Assembly: GCA_900548215.1 (NCBI GenBank)
Contig: URJI01000001.1
Coordinates: 31,269 to 95,268, forward strand
Source of the DNA: an uncultured Coprococcus sp.
Lineage (GTDB): Bacteria > Bacillota > Clostridia > Lachnospirales > Lachnospiraceae
Length of the DNA: 64,000 nt
Direction: 5' to 3'
Part shown: positions 44,976-53,670 of the stretch, in pieces
Layout of the letters: every line of letters starts with the position of its first letter
How positions within the stretch are numbered: position 1 is the stretch's first letter
Program-made: the position numbers and the translations under genes
The notes under the pieces: model-generated
Databases searched by the model: none
What the model saw: the letters and a program-made list of their open reading frames with translations, nothing else
Told to the model about the DNA's origin: nothing

Positions 44976-45665
44976 TTACTTGCTTCCGACCAGGGATATC
45001 GCTATCTGGCTTATATCGTATCCCGTTTTTCTTGTCACTATATCCTCTATCTGAGCCTTTTCCGTCTCACTTAATGACACAGTTCCAATAGATACATCCA
45101 CAGCGTCGTCACTTATTGTAACTATTGCATCCTGATATCCCTTTGCAGCGAGCACTGTCTCCACATCCGTCTCCTTCTCAATGTTGTCGCTGAGTTTAAC
45201 GTATGTATCTGCGGCCTCCTTCTTGGCATCATCGCTCAGTGCCTCATCGCTTATGACATCCATAAGTGCCTCCTTGCTCTTTGATCTGCTCTGCTCCCTG
45301 GTCAGCTTGGCTGCAGCCATGTTACTTGTCACCTGTGCACTTGTGAGAACCGCATCGCCAATCTCACTCTCAGATCCATTCAGCTCCATATCTCCTATCT
45401 GCCCATCCTCATGCGCATTTCCCGCATCTGCCACATCTTCACCAGCTGCCGTATCAGAATTCTCTTCCTTGACCAGATCCGCATTTTCAGACACAGCCCC
45501 ATCAGTAAGATCCTCATAGTTCAGAACCTCAACCTGCTTTTCCTCCTTCTTATCGGATTTCTTCTTGTCCTTTCCCGCATCTGCAAAGCTCATATAACCG
45601 GCCACACCGATCATAACAGCCAGAGCAATGATTGCAAGCCTGTTCCTGCCAAATACTTTCTTCAT
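44976..45665 (-). CDS. spoIIIAH: Stage III sporulation protein AH
   Basis: SpoIIIAH is the mother-cell membrane protein that pairs with forespore SpoIIQ to form the channel between the two cells. The 229-residue product has one N-terminal membrane segment (residues 9-27), a long charged, low-complexity linker and a C-terminal ring-building-motif domain (YQDAIVTISDDAVDVSIGTVSLSETEKAQIEDIVTRKTGYDISQIAISLV). GGAGGG lies before the ATG at 45665. Last gene of the spoIIIA operon. Confidence 0.93.
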   Translation of the reverse strand: MKKVFGRNRLAIIALAVMIGVAGYMSFADAGKDKKKSDKKEEKQVEVLNYEDLTDGAVSENADLVKEENSDTAAGEDVADAGNAHEDGQIGDMELNGSESEIGDAVLTSAQVTSNMAAAKLTREQSRSKSKEALMDVISDEALSDDAKKEAADTYVKLSDNIEKETDVETVLAAKGYQDAIVTISDDAVDVSIGTVSLSETEKAQIEDIVTRKTGYDISQIAISLVGSK

Positions 45666-45678
45666 AAAGCCCTCCACA

Positions 45679-46281
45679 TTAATTTGCTTCTAATATCACA
45701 ATTTTATGCACGGGAACATCAAATAATGCCTGAACAGCATTTGTAATATTCAGCGTTGTCTCGCCATTTTCCGCACCACGGCAGCATATGACCACTCCCT
45801 CTATCTCAGGTTCATTGTATTTGGTCACATAAGGTTCCTTAAGGCTTCCATCATCACGTATAACCGTGTCCTCCGTAACACTGCTCTGGCTGCTGCCGCT
45901 GCCCTCACTTTTGCTTGTACTCCTGTCCTTTAACGCCACCTTCTCCCCACTGTCTTTAACTGTTATCATCACACTCACGTCCGATATACCGTTCATATTG
46001 TTCAGCATATCTGTAAGACGCTTTTCCATATTCTCAGCATATGCAGCAGTGGCAGTCATCCCGGTTTCCGCATCGTTATTTTCAAAATCTGTTGTGACGT
46101 CATCCGCAGTGTCTCCTTCGCCTTTGGTGTAGGACCGTCCGGCTGTTCCTGTATCTTCATCCTGCTTTTTAGAGACAGGCCACACCACGATCATCAGACA
46201 TATCCCTGCAAGTAAAATAAGCAGCAACTTATACATTCTGTTGTTGCTGCTTTTTAGTATTCCTTTTAAATCCATTGTCAT
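45679..46281 (-). CDS. spoIIIAG: Stage III sporulation protein AG
   Basis: SpoIIIAG forms the large ring of the feeding-tube complex between mother cell and forespore. The 200-residue protein has an N-terminal membrane segment (about residues 20-36), a flexible Asp/Thr-rich part, and a ring-building domain (AENMEKRLTDMLNNMNGISDVSVMITVKDSGEKV ... PEIEGVVICCRGAENGETTLNITNAVQALFDVPVHKIVILEAN). Two close ATG codons are possible starts. It lies 13 bases before spoIIIAH. Confidence 0.93.
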   Translation of the reverse strand: MTMDLKGILKSSNNRMYKLLLILLAGICLMIVVWPVSKKQDEDTGTAGRSYTKGEGDTADDVTTDFENNDAETGMTATAAYAENMEKRLTDMLNNMNGISDVSVMITVKDSGEKVALKDRSTSKSEGSGSSQSSVTEDTVIRDDGSLKEPYVTKYNEPEIEGVVICCRGAENGETTLNITNAVQALFDVPVHKIVILEAN

Positions 46282-46291
46282 ACACCGCCCA

Positions 46292-46759
46292 TCACATGAT
46301 AATTATCCGGTCCGTTGATATGCCATATTCAGCTGCCACAGCATCTGCTATTCCTCTAAAATCATTTTCATTCATTGATATTCCCTTCCCATTCATCTCC
46401 CTGTAATCAACTGAAATACCGATACTGTCTATCTCCATATTATCAGTCAATACTATATCTGCTTTTACATACACCCCATATCTGTCTTCAATATACTGCT
46501 CTATGACCTGTTCCATCGACATTACATACACAGCATCATCGCCAGCTTCTATCTCCAGCCCAATTGACTCCTCATATACATTGAACAAGATCTGTTCATC
46601 ACTCACAACAAGCTTTATCACTGGTGTGAGCACTACAATTATCATCACAAACCCCACTGCAGTCTGTATATATCTGCGCATTTTAGGATCCGGTGCAATG
46701 TGGAGCATCACCGAAAAAAGTATGCTGCATATAACCACATTCTTAATCCACTCAAACAT
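46292..46759 (-). CDS. spoIIIAF: Stage III sporulation protein AF
   Basis: A 155-residue protein with two N-terminal membrane segments (FEWIKNVVICSILFSVMLHIAP; YIQTAVGFVMIIVVLTPVIKLV) and a C-terminal ring-building-type domain (GISVDYREMNGKG, YGISTDRIIIM). It is a component of the SpoIIIA-SpoIIQ complex. GGGGAGAAAGCGC precedes the ATG. Confidence 0.92.
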   Translation of the reverse strand: MFEWIKNVVICSILFSVMLHIAPDPKMRRYIQTAVGFVMIIVVLTPVIKLVVSDEQILFNVYEESIGLEIEAGDDAVYVMSMEQVIEQYIEDRYGVYVKADIVLTDNMEIDSIGISVDYREMNGKGISMNENDFRGIADAVAAEYGISTDRIIIM

Positions 46760-46788
46760 GCGCTTTCTCCCCTATAACACTCAGCCCA

Positions 46789-47922
46789 TCATATACTCAT
46801 AGTCATGAGGGCTATGCTGATCACAAACATCATCGCACTTATTCCGCATGCCCAGAGCATCATCTCTATAGAAGATGCCATCACGCCCACGCCTTCCGCA
46901 TATCTCTTGTCTCCGATGGGCTGCACAAGTGCTGCTATACATCTAAGTGTGAACACGATCACCAGAATCTTTATCATTGGAACCGCCGCCAGGATCACCA
47001 CCACAACCGTACACGCCATTCCCATGCAGTTTTTTATAAACTGTCCTGTACTTACGATCACCCCAAGTACAGCGCTCACAGAAGACATACCTGACAGTTT
47101 CCCAAGCATTCTCAGAACACCATTTCTTGACACCTTATCCATGGCTGGTGCTATCATACTCTTCACCACATTTATTCCGGTTACCACTGCAAACATGGTT
47201 CCAAGCCCCCACTTTGCAATACTCTTCATGAGATTTGCCAACCGCGAGAAATAATCCTCCCGGTTCAGATTGTTTACCAGAGATATGAGTCCGCTGCACT
47301 TGATGAGCGGGAGTATGATCTTTATTATCCCGTTCTGACACATATATATGACCAAAACTATGATCGACTGTGAATACCCTGCGCTCTCCGGTCCCTGCAC
47401 ATACAATATCGACGAAGCGTACATGGGATAAAATGCCTTCATAAAATCAGTCACATTTCCCACCGTGTCAGTTACAATCGACTGAACCACAAGAAAGTCT
47501 CCAAGCAGCAGTGACACGATCACCATGTAAGTGACCATAAATCCATTCTCCATAACATATTCACCCATATTACCTGAAAGCTGTGCAAATGTACTTCCAA
47601 GTATGATGACCGCCAGAATCTGAAGTGCGATCACACGGCTTGTCCTCAGTTCATATATGACACTGTCTGTAAATGCCCTGAGTGCATTTTCCATCGCCTC
47701 GTCAACCTGTCCGTTCCTCATGGCATTATATATCTCACTGAATGTCACGGTCGTCTTTGATGACAGAAGTCTGTCTAGCTCATCGAATTCATATTCATCG
47801 CCCTGCCACAGATCAGCGCCTGAATCTTCCTCCGCAGCACACGCAGTGGTTAATCCTCCATGCCACACAATAAAAAGCGCCACCATCATCAGGGCAGCTG
47901 CAGCCAGTCTACCCCTCAACAA
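46789..47922 (-). CDS. spoIIIAE: Stage III sporulation protein AE (TTG start)
   Basis: A 377-residue polytopic membrane protein with an N-terminal signal peptide (AAAALMMVALFIVWHGGLTTACAAE) and about seven further membrane segments; it is the probable export-channel-like core of the SpoIIIA complex. Typical stretches are FYPMYASSILYVQGPESAGYSQ and KWGLGTMFAVVTGINVVKSMIAPAMDKVSRNGV. The start is one of two adjacent TTG codons overlapping the end of spoIIIAD by up to 14 bases; an internal ATG at residue 12 would shorten the signal peptide. Confidence 0.92.
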   Translation of the reverse strand: MLRGRLAAAALMMVALFIVWHGGLTTACAAEEDSGADLWQGDEYEFDELDRLLSSKTTVTFSEIYNAMRNGQVDEAMENALRAFTDSVIYELRTSRVIALQILAVIILGSTFAQLSGNMGEYVMENGFMVTYMVIVSLLLGDFLVVQSIVTDTVGNVTDFMKAFYPMYASSILYVQGPESAGYSQSIIVLVIYMCQNGIIKIILPLIKCSGLISLVNNLNREDYFSRLANLMKSIAKWGLGTMFAVVTGINVVKSMIAPAMDKVSRNGVLRMLGKLSGMSSVSAVLGVIVSTGQFIKNCMGMACTVVVVILAAVPMIKILVIVFTLRCIAALVQPIGDKRYAEGVGVMASSIEMMLWACGISAMMFVISIALMTMSI

Positions 47923-48298
47923 TCTTCACCACCAGATCTATAACGCTCATGAGAACCGGTATACTGAGAAGAATCAGTGATATCTTCCCAGCCATCTCAA
48001 CCTGTGTAGATATGGCATTATACCCGGCATCACGGCATATATCACTTGAAAACTGACATATGTATGCCACGCCTATCATCTTCAGTATAATATCTATGTA
48101 TGTCACATTCAGCGTCACATAGTCCATGATCTTATCTATGTATATCGTTATCTGACTGAACTTGCTGACAACAAAATACATGATCATAGCGCATCCGGCT
48201 ATGGATACCAGAGTGCCATAGCCGGCATCCGCATCCTTTATCTTCAACGCTATCAGAACGACTACCACCGCTGAAAATGCTATTGCTATAAGATTCAT
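47909..48298 (-). CDS. spoIIIAD: Stage III sporulation protein AD
   Basis: A 129-residue membrane protein with four hydrophobic segments (LIAIAFSAVVVVLIALKIKD; TLVSIAGCAMIMYFVVSKF; ILKMIGVAYICQFSSDICRDAGYNA; MAGKISLILLSIPVLMSVIDLVVKIVEG). It is similar to SpoIIIAC and part of the same complex. AAGGAG lies upstream, further than usual. It overlaps spoIIIAE. Confidence 0.93.
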   Translation of the reverse strand: MNLIAIAFSAVVVVLIALKIKDADAGYGTLVSIAGCAMIMYFVVSKFSQITIYIDKIMDYVTLNVTYIDIILKMIGVAYICQFSSDICRDAGYNAISTQVEMAGKISLILLSIPVLMSVIDLVVKIVEG

Positions 48299-48316
48299 AA
48301 TCCATATGCACTCCTT

Positions 48317-48517
48317 CTAACCACCTATATTTACAAGATCCATAATCTCACTGAAAAGATCGTTTATGTAAGGAATGACCCATGACAACACAATTATAAG
48401 TCCGGCGAGATTGAGCAGATATGCATGTTCTTCCCTGCCGGAATGTTTGAGTATCTGATTGAGCAGGGCGATCAATATACCCACGGCTCCGATTTTCAAC
48501 AAGATCTGGATCGTCAC
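48317..48517 (-). CDS. spoIIIAC: Stage III sporulation protein AC (GTG start)
   Basis: A 66-residue protein with two membrane helices, IGAVGILIALLNQILKHSGREEHAYLLNLAGLIIVLSWVIPYI, matching SpoIIIAC in length and sequence. The start is GTG, with GGGGGGAAAGACA in front of it. It lies between spoIIIAB and spoIIIAD. Confidence 0.93.
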   Translation of the reverse strand: MTIQILLKIGAVGILIALLNQILKHSGREEHAYLLNLAGLIIVLSWVIPYINDLFSEIMDLVNIGG

Positions 48518-48573
48518 TGTCTTTCCCCCCTCTCATGCGAAGCAAATCCCACACCTGCCATCCACAGCCGGGT

Positions 48574-49092
48574 TCAAACCAACATGATGACGACAAACAC
48601 TCCCCCTAGTATACCAAGAGAATTTGACAATCTGCATATTCCGCTGTCTCTGCTCTTCTCTCTCTCATATCTGTCTTTAAGGATATTCTCCACCAGTTCC
48701 ATACGCGATAACTGAGCCTCCACATCCATATCGCCAAGTATCCTGCCAAGTCTGTCCACGTCGTCCAGCATATCGGACTTCAGCGCACTCAGATCTCTCA
48801 GAATTACCATAGACCTATCCCATATATCAAAAAAGGATCTGTCACCTGTATTCTCCAACTGTGATGCCATATCACTGACCCATATCTTAACTGTTCCGTT
48901 CAGTCTGTCCGCACTGTCAGCCATAAGCTCCGGAAGCTCAGTGCCGGCATATGCAATCTGTCCCTTTATGATTCTTATAAATAAAAGTATCTCCTCCAGT
49001 TCCCTCACCATTCTTCCATGATACTGCCCCACGGCATGTCCGATCATGAACGATGCATATATGACAAGAAAACATCCGGCAATCTTAAGCAT
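48574..49092 (-). CDS. spoIIIAB: Stage III sporulation protein AB
   Basis: A 172-residue protein with a membrane segment at each end, an EELILFIRIIKGQIAYAGTELPE-like GspF-related core (here LEEILLFIRIIKGQ) and a C-terminal anchor (LGILGGVFVVIML). It resembles the platform protein of type II secretion and type IV pilus machines. The ATG at 49092 has GGGGGAGTGAGCAT before it; the longer open frame overlapping spoIIIAA is not supported. Confidence 0.92.
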   Translation of the reverse strand: MLKIAGCFLVIYASFMIGHAVGQYHGRMVRELEEILLFIRIIKGQIAYAGTELPELMADSADRLNGTVKIWVSDMASQLENTGDRSFFDIWDRSMVILRDLSALKSDMLDDVDRLGRILGDMDVEAQLSRMELVENILKDRYEREKSRDSGICRLSNSLGILGGVFVVIMLV

Positions 49093-49096
49093 ATGC

Positions 49097-50038
49097 TCAC
49101 TCCCCCTGTTCGCACCAGCACATCCTGTTGCCCTGACCGTCAAATATATCAGATACCTGCCCTGCTCTCTCCCCGCCCAGGACAACATACCTGTCAAATA
49201 TCCTGTTCTCCACAAGGCGTCTGATTCCTGCCCGCTCTCTCACATCATCAATAGAATATCCATGTGCAGTGGCAAGCAGCCTGCACCCACAGTTTACCAC
49301 CCCGAATATAGCATCCACATCGGACGGACCTCCTATCTCATCCACCGCTATGAGCTCCGGAGCCATAGTCCTCACCAGCATCATCATTCCTGCGGCTTTT
49401 GGACAGCAGTCAAGTACATCAGTTCTCATCCCCACATCATTCTGAGGAATTCCCTTGTAGCATGCGGCAATCTCTGATCTCTCATCCACAACACCGACAG
49501 TTGTCCCCCTGTCCGACACCACTCTGATCATGTCACGAAGAAGTGTTGTCTTACCGTGGCACGGAGCAGAAACGATCAGTGTACTGAGCAGTCTGCCATC
49601 TGCGTATATATATGGCAGCACAGGCTCACAACATCCCTTGATCTCATGAGCAACCCTTATATTCAAAAATGAGATGTGTCTTATGCACTTTATTCTTGTA
49701 CCATCAAGAATAATCTTTCCTGCAACTCCTACTCTGTGTCCACCACAGACCGTGACAAATCCCTGTCTTATCTCATCCTCGTAAGCATACAGAGAGTGAT
49801 TGCAGACGCACTCCAGGGTATCATTCACATCCCTGGCAGTCACTATATATGCCTGCTTCATGTTGTCCACACGCTGTCCCTGCCCACTCACATATATCTC
49901 CGCATCCTCATACCTTAGTATAAACGGACTGTTCACTCTCAGCCTTATCTCCCACAATTTTGCATAATCAAGCCCAAGCTTCTCAACCATACACCTGATC
50001 CTGATCGGCAGAATATGCAATATATCCTCTCCACACAT
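49097..50038 (-). CDS. spoIIIAA: Stage III sporulation protein AA (ATPase)
   Basis: A 313-residue cytoplasmic AAA-type ATPase related to secretion ATPases, the presumed motor of the mother cell-forespore channel. Domain landmarks are GFVTVCGGHRVGVAGKI, the P-loop IVSAPCHGKTTLLRDMIRVVS, Walker B PELIAVDEIGG and DVDAIFGVVNCGCRLLATAHG. The P-loop starts with Ser instead of Gly and has His before GKT, a mild variant. It is the first gene of the spoIIIA operon; four bases separate it from spoIIIAB. Confidence 0.94.
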   Translation of the reverse strand: MCGEDILHILPIRIRCMVEKLGLDYAKLWEIRLRVNSPFILRYEDAEIYVSGQGQRVDNMKQAYIVTARDVNDTLECVCNHSLYAYEDEIRQGFVTVCGGHRVGVAGKIILDGTRIKCIRHISFLNIRVAHEIKGCCEPVLPYIYADGRLLSTLIVSAPCHGKTTLLRDMIRVVSDRGTTVGVVDERSEIAACYKGIPQNDVGMRTDVLDCCPKAAGMMMLVRTMAPELIAVDEIGGPSDVDAIFGVVNCGCRLLATAHGYSIDDVRERAGIRRLVENRIFDRYVVLGGERAGQVSDIFDGQGNRMCWCEQGE

Positions 50039-50195
50039 ACGTATTGTCCTCTTTTTTTGATCCTGCTAATACACCTACATAGAAAATATATTCACGACAT
50101 GGACGGAATAGAACCTTCGATTTTCCAGCCTGGCTGGTGGCATATCCCAGTCTTCCTGATTCTACTGCATATTTATAAACTCCGATAAGCCATCA
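50039..50195. other. Region upstream of spoIIIAA
   Basis: About 155 bases between spoIIIAA and the efp terminator. They should hold the mother-cell promoter of the spoIIIA operon, but I could not match a sigma-E consensus with confidence. A perfect 13-base palindrome, CCAGCCTGGCTGG, lies at 50125-50137. No gene or riboswitch was recognised. Confidence 0.35.
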
Positions 50196-50233
50196 AAAAA
50201 AGACCCGGGTCCGCAAAACGCAGACCCGGGTCT
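50196..50233 (-). terminator. Strong terminator after efp
   Basis: AGACCCGGGTC (50233-50223) pairs with GACCCGGGTCT (50211-50201) on the minus strand, with a short loop, followed by TTTTTTT. It separates efp from the sporulation operon. Confidence 0.93.
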
Positions 50234-50260
50234 CTTAAAAATCTTATATACAATGTATAA

Positions 50261-50827
50261 TTATACTCTTGAAAGATACTCACCTGTACGTGTATCGATC
50301 TTGATAGTATCGCCTTCGTTTACGAAGAGAGGTACTGAAACCTGTGCACCAGTCTCAACTGTACATGGCTTTGTAGCGCCTGTAGCTGTATCTCCCTTTA
50401 CACCAGGCTCGCACTCTGTGATAACCAGCTCTACAAAGAGAGGTGGCTCTACAGCAAATACATTGCCGTTGTGTGAACAGATCTTACAGAGCTCGTTCTC
50501 CTTGACAAACTTCAGTGAATCACCTATAGCTGCTGAGCTGATAGGAATCTGATCATATGTCTCTGGATCCATGAAATAGTAAAGATCACCGTCATTGTAA
50601 AGATACTGCATATCCTTTCTCTCGATATGTGCCTTCTCGCACTTCTCTGTTGGACGGAATGACTTCTCTACAACACCACCATTCTTGATGTTCTTAAGCT
50701 TTGTTCTAACGAAAGCTGCACCCTTTCCTGGCTTAACATGCTGGAACTCTATAATCTGATAAATATTTCCTTCGAATTCGATTGTAACGCCGTTTCTAAA
50801 ATCGCCTGCTGAGATCATCTCTGCCAT
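50261..50827 (-). CDS. efp: Translation elongation factor P
   Basis: EF-P rescues ribosomes stalled at polyproline. The 188-residue protein has the three beta-barrel domains of the family: KOW-like N-terminus with the modifiable lysine tip [12 protein letters not shown], middle OB domain, and C-terminal OB domain ([44 protein letters not shown]). TAAGGAGGA precedes the ATG. It is a single-gene unit with a strong terminator; its place next to spoIIIAA is conserved in Clostridia. Confidence 0.97.
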   Translation of the reverse strand: MAEMISAGDFRNGVTIEFEGNIYQIIEFQHVKPGKGAAFVRTKLKNIKNGGVVEKSFRPTEKCEKAHIERKDMQYLYNDGDLYYFMDPETYDQIPISSAAIGDSLKFVKENELCKICSHNGNVFAVEPPLFVELVITECEPGVKGDTATGATKPCTVETGAQVSVPLFVNEGDTIKIDTRTGEYLSRV

Positions 50828-50907
50828 AACTATCTTATCCTCCTTAAAGATGTAAACTTCTTGTCACATTTTATAATATATGAAATAATTTTTCAACTAT
50901 TTTTTAA

Positions 50908-50940
50908 CCTTAATGTATCCCTTAGTGTATTCCTTAACCT
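50908..50940. repeat. 12-bp tandem repeat after the YfhO-type gene
   Basis: CCTTAATGTATC, CCTTAGTGTATT and CCTTAAC begin at 50908, 50920 and 50932, eight bases after the stop codon of the large membrane protein (on its downstream side). The same gap, 50828-50907, holds the A+T-rich efp promoter region. Confidence 0.6.
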
Positions 50941-50947
50941 AAGTACC

Positions 50948-53650
50948 TTACCTACGCTCTTCTGTCAACTGACTGTGCAATAGTTTTTCATCATCTGCAG
51001 CTTTTCTCTTTTTGCCCCAACACACACCAATCAGAACAAACAATATAATGCCCGCACAGCTGATCATTATTCCAATCTTAAGTCCCGGCGTGTGATACTC
51101 CAACCTTATATCATGCTCCCCCTCGTCAAGCTTCACACCCATGTTCCCGGTTCCAAGAAGCAGTTTCTGTGTCTTCTGACCGTCAACATATACCGTAATT
51201 CCATCACTATACGGAAATGCCATATAGAGTATCCCATTGCTTTTCGCTGTCACATGCCCAGTGAATGTATTGCCCGAATATTGATTGACCTTCAACGTCT
51301 CGTCCGTTATATAAGGCTTAACTTTGTCAAATAGTTCTGTGTTAAAACTATATAGTTCAATTTTCTTATTCGCATATTCTCCCACTGATGCGCCACCTAT
51401 GACTGACACCTTGACACTCTGGCCTTTTTTTACATGACCGCCATATACCAGCTGTCCCGATGATGTATACATAACCTCAGATGATACTTTTTTGTCTATA
51501 TACACTGTTACGGCCTGGTCTCTGTTATCGGCGCTGTATACATATAGATCCATATCTTTGTCCGCTGTGAATTTCAGCTGTATACACGCATGGTACTGGG
51601 TACTGGTGCCAGAATATACATACTCACCAACTCCAGTTCTCTCAAACTCGCCAAAATTCCATGTCTCATCAATTCCCCTGCCTGTACTGACCAGATACCT
51701 GTCTGTCATGCCAAGGCTTTTTGATACATCATATCCGATATTCCCCCATGGAATAATCTCCATTAGTTTCCCGCCTGACATATTCCCCAGCTCTCTTCCA
51801 AATCCAGCGGAGATAAAATCCGACTGATTCTCTGCAGCTGTCCCATCAGCCCTCCAGTTTTCTATATCATCAGAAACCATGAACCCACAGTCTGACAACT
51901 CGTCTGCCTCATACACATTATACTTTGACTGCCCATACAATAGATGATAGCCTCCGTTGGTATTCGTTGAATTCGTCAATACATATCTCACATTATACAT
52001 CATAGCCGTAAGCGGTGTCGCTCCATCATATACGCACTCAACATTATCAAAATGAGAAAGTCCCATCGAGGAAAACGCATTTACATAATAGCCATTTATC
52101 ATAGATGAATACCAGTTCACCTCTGAAGCAGGTGTGTAATTGTCGTTGACTATAGCCGTCTTTCTCACACCGTCATGTGTATTCAGAAGATTGTATTCCG
52201 CCTCCCACTCTGACAGGCGTATGTTGTCTATCATATCACCTTCATTTGCCTTGTTCTTCATGGTATAGACCATATTACCTGAAAGCTCTGCTATCCACAG
52301 CACACATATGATCATCACAGCCGTAGCTGTGCGTATACTCTTTTTCGCTGCCAGAACAAGCAATATGATATCCATAACAAGTACCAGCAGAAATGTCACA
52401 TAACAAAATGCCTCCTGCATCCTGCTGCTGCCGGTGAATGAAAGCGCAAATATGACAGCCGACATAACCCCTCCGGCAATGACATACGCCACTTTCATCT
52501 GTTCTATCTCCCAAAGCATTCTGTATGCAGCGATTACCAGCACAAATGTAAGAATGACCGCAAATCTGTTCCCGGTTCCATGTGTCACAACAAATCCATG
52601 TAATACGTAGTTAAGTGGCAGAAAATTCGCCGCCAGCATAAACAGCGCCATAACAGTTATATATTTTGCTTTCTGTTTTGCTGACACCTTACATCCAACT
52701 ATGAACACGCACAGAAGCAGAACCACTACCGTACCACAATAATTATTGTTATTGTACAAATATCCATTTGTGATCTCCTTGAATGGGAAAAACGACACTA
52801 TGTAATCTCCCAGATCTCCCCATATACTAAGGATCTGTGAATTGTCAAGAGATGTATTTCCAGCTTTCATGACACATAACGCAGCGGGCACAAGCACCAC
52901 AGCCGCAATGCACACCGCAAGAACCGACAATCCCGCCAGCTTTAGTGCCCCCAGTATAAACCGCTTCCAGCTGTCTCTCTCCAGAAGAATATAATACATG
53001 ACTATAAACATACACACGTAGAATGAATAATAAAAATTCACCACAAATGTAAGTGCAAGTAGTATCACATATCCCCTAAATCCTGTTCCTTCATTTATTT
53101 TTTCAATACAAAGCGCTATGAGCGGCAGCATGATAAGCGCGTCGAGCCATATAATATTCTGCCCATACGCCATGATATAACCGCAAAGTCCCCATGACAT
53201 GGCACAACAGAAACGTACCAGTTCTCTTTTTGGCACATTGCGATCCACATCGCCTGCTATACCTGTGTGTCTGAAATAATACAGAGCAGTAACCGGTATA
53301 AGTGAACTCTTTATAACTATGATCAGTATAAGTGAGAGCTCCACATAACGGCTTCCAAGTATGACCGCTATGATATTAAAAGGACTCATCATATAGTAAA
53401 GCGCATTCAGATAAAAGTCTGTCCCCATGCCACTGTTCCACAGCACGAAGGACTTATCACTGCTGTGTACATAATTTATAAGAGTCCTCAGCATCGTGTT
53501 GTACTGGACATATGCATCATCCGTCAGAAAACACCTGCTGCCAAATGGATAAGCTTTCTCAGCAACCATTACTGCCATATAAAGCATCACTGACAGTACG
53601 AATGCGCCTATATACCACCACAAGCCACAGCTTTTTTTATTAATCCTCAT
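50948..53650 (-). CDS. YfhO-family large membrane protein
   Basis: A 900-residue protein with about a dozen N-terminal membrane segments, a large extracellular part from about residue 460 and a final membrane segment near the C-terminus (GIMISCAGIILFVLIGVCW). The N-terminal FLTDDAYVQYNTMLRTLINY and FYLNALYYMMSPFNIIAVIL are typical of YfhO proteins, which are linked to glycosylation of lipoteichoic acid or other surface polymers. It may work with lipid-linked sugars as the GT-C enzymes do. It interrupts the conserved efp-aminopeptidase pair and has a tandem repeat just after its stop. Confidence 0.85.
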   Translation of the reverse strand: MRINKKSCGLWWYIGAFVLSVMLYMAVMVAEKAYPFGSRCFLTDDAYVQYNTMLRTLINYVHSSDKSFVLWNSGMGTDFYLNALYYMMSPFNIIAVILGSRYVELSLILIIVIKSSLIPVTALYYFRHTGIAGDVDRNVPKRELVRFCCAMSWGLCGYIMAYGQNIIWLDALIMLPLIALCIEKINEGTGFRGYVILLALTFVVNFYYSFYVCMFIVMYYILLERDSWKRFILGALKLAGLSVLAVCIAAVVLVPAALCVMKAGNTSLDNSQILSIWGDLGDYIVSFFPFKEITNGYLYNNNNYCGTVVVLLLCVFIVGCKVSAKQKAKYITVMALFMLAANFLPLNYVLHGFVVTHGTGNRFAVILTFVLVIAAYRMLWEIEQMKVAYVIAGGVMSAVIFALSFTGSSRMQEAFCYVTFLLVLVMDIILLVLAAKKSIRTATAVMIICVLWIAELSGNMVYTMKNKANEGDMIDNIRLSEWEAEYNLLNTHDGVRKTAIVNDNYTPASEVNWYSSMINGYYVNAFSSMGLSHFDNVECVYDGATPLTAMMYNVRYVLTNSTNTNGGYHLLYGQSKYNVYEADELSDCGFMVSDDIENWRADGTAAENQSDFISAGFGRELGNMSGGKLMEIIPWGNIGYDVSKSLGMTDRYLVSTGRGIDETWNFGEFERTGVGEYVYSGTSTQYHACIQLKFTADKDMDLYVYSADNRDQAVTVYIDKKVSSEVMYTSSGQLVYGGHVKKGQSVKVSVIGGASVGEYANKKIELYSFNTELFDKVKPYITDETLKVNQYSGNTFTGHVTAKSNGILYMAFPYSDGITVYVDGQKTQKLLLGTGNMGVKLDEGEHDIRLEYHTPGLKIGIMISCAGIILFVLIGVCWGKKRKAADDEKLLHSQLTEERR

Positions 53651-53670
53651 CCAATATCCTCCTGACAGAT

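Noticed and set aside
50039..50195. Small gene or cyclic-di-GMP riboswitch between efp and spoIIIAA
   Set aside because: Frames are short and broken by stops, and the GEMM core motifs are missing.
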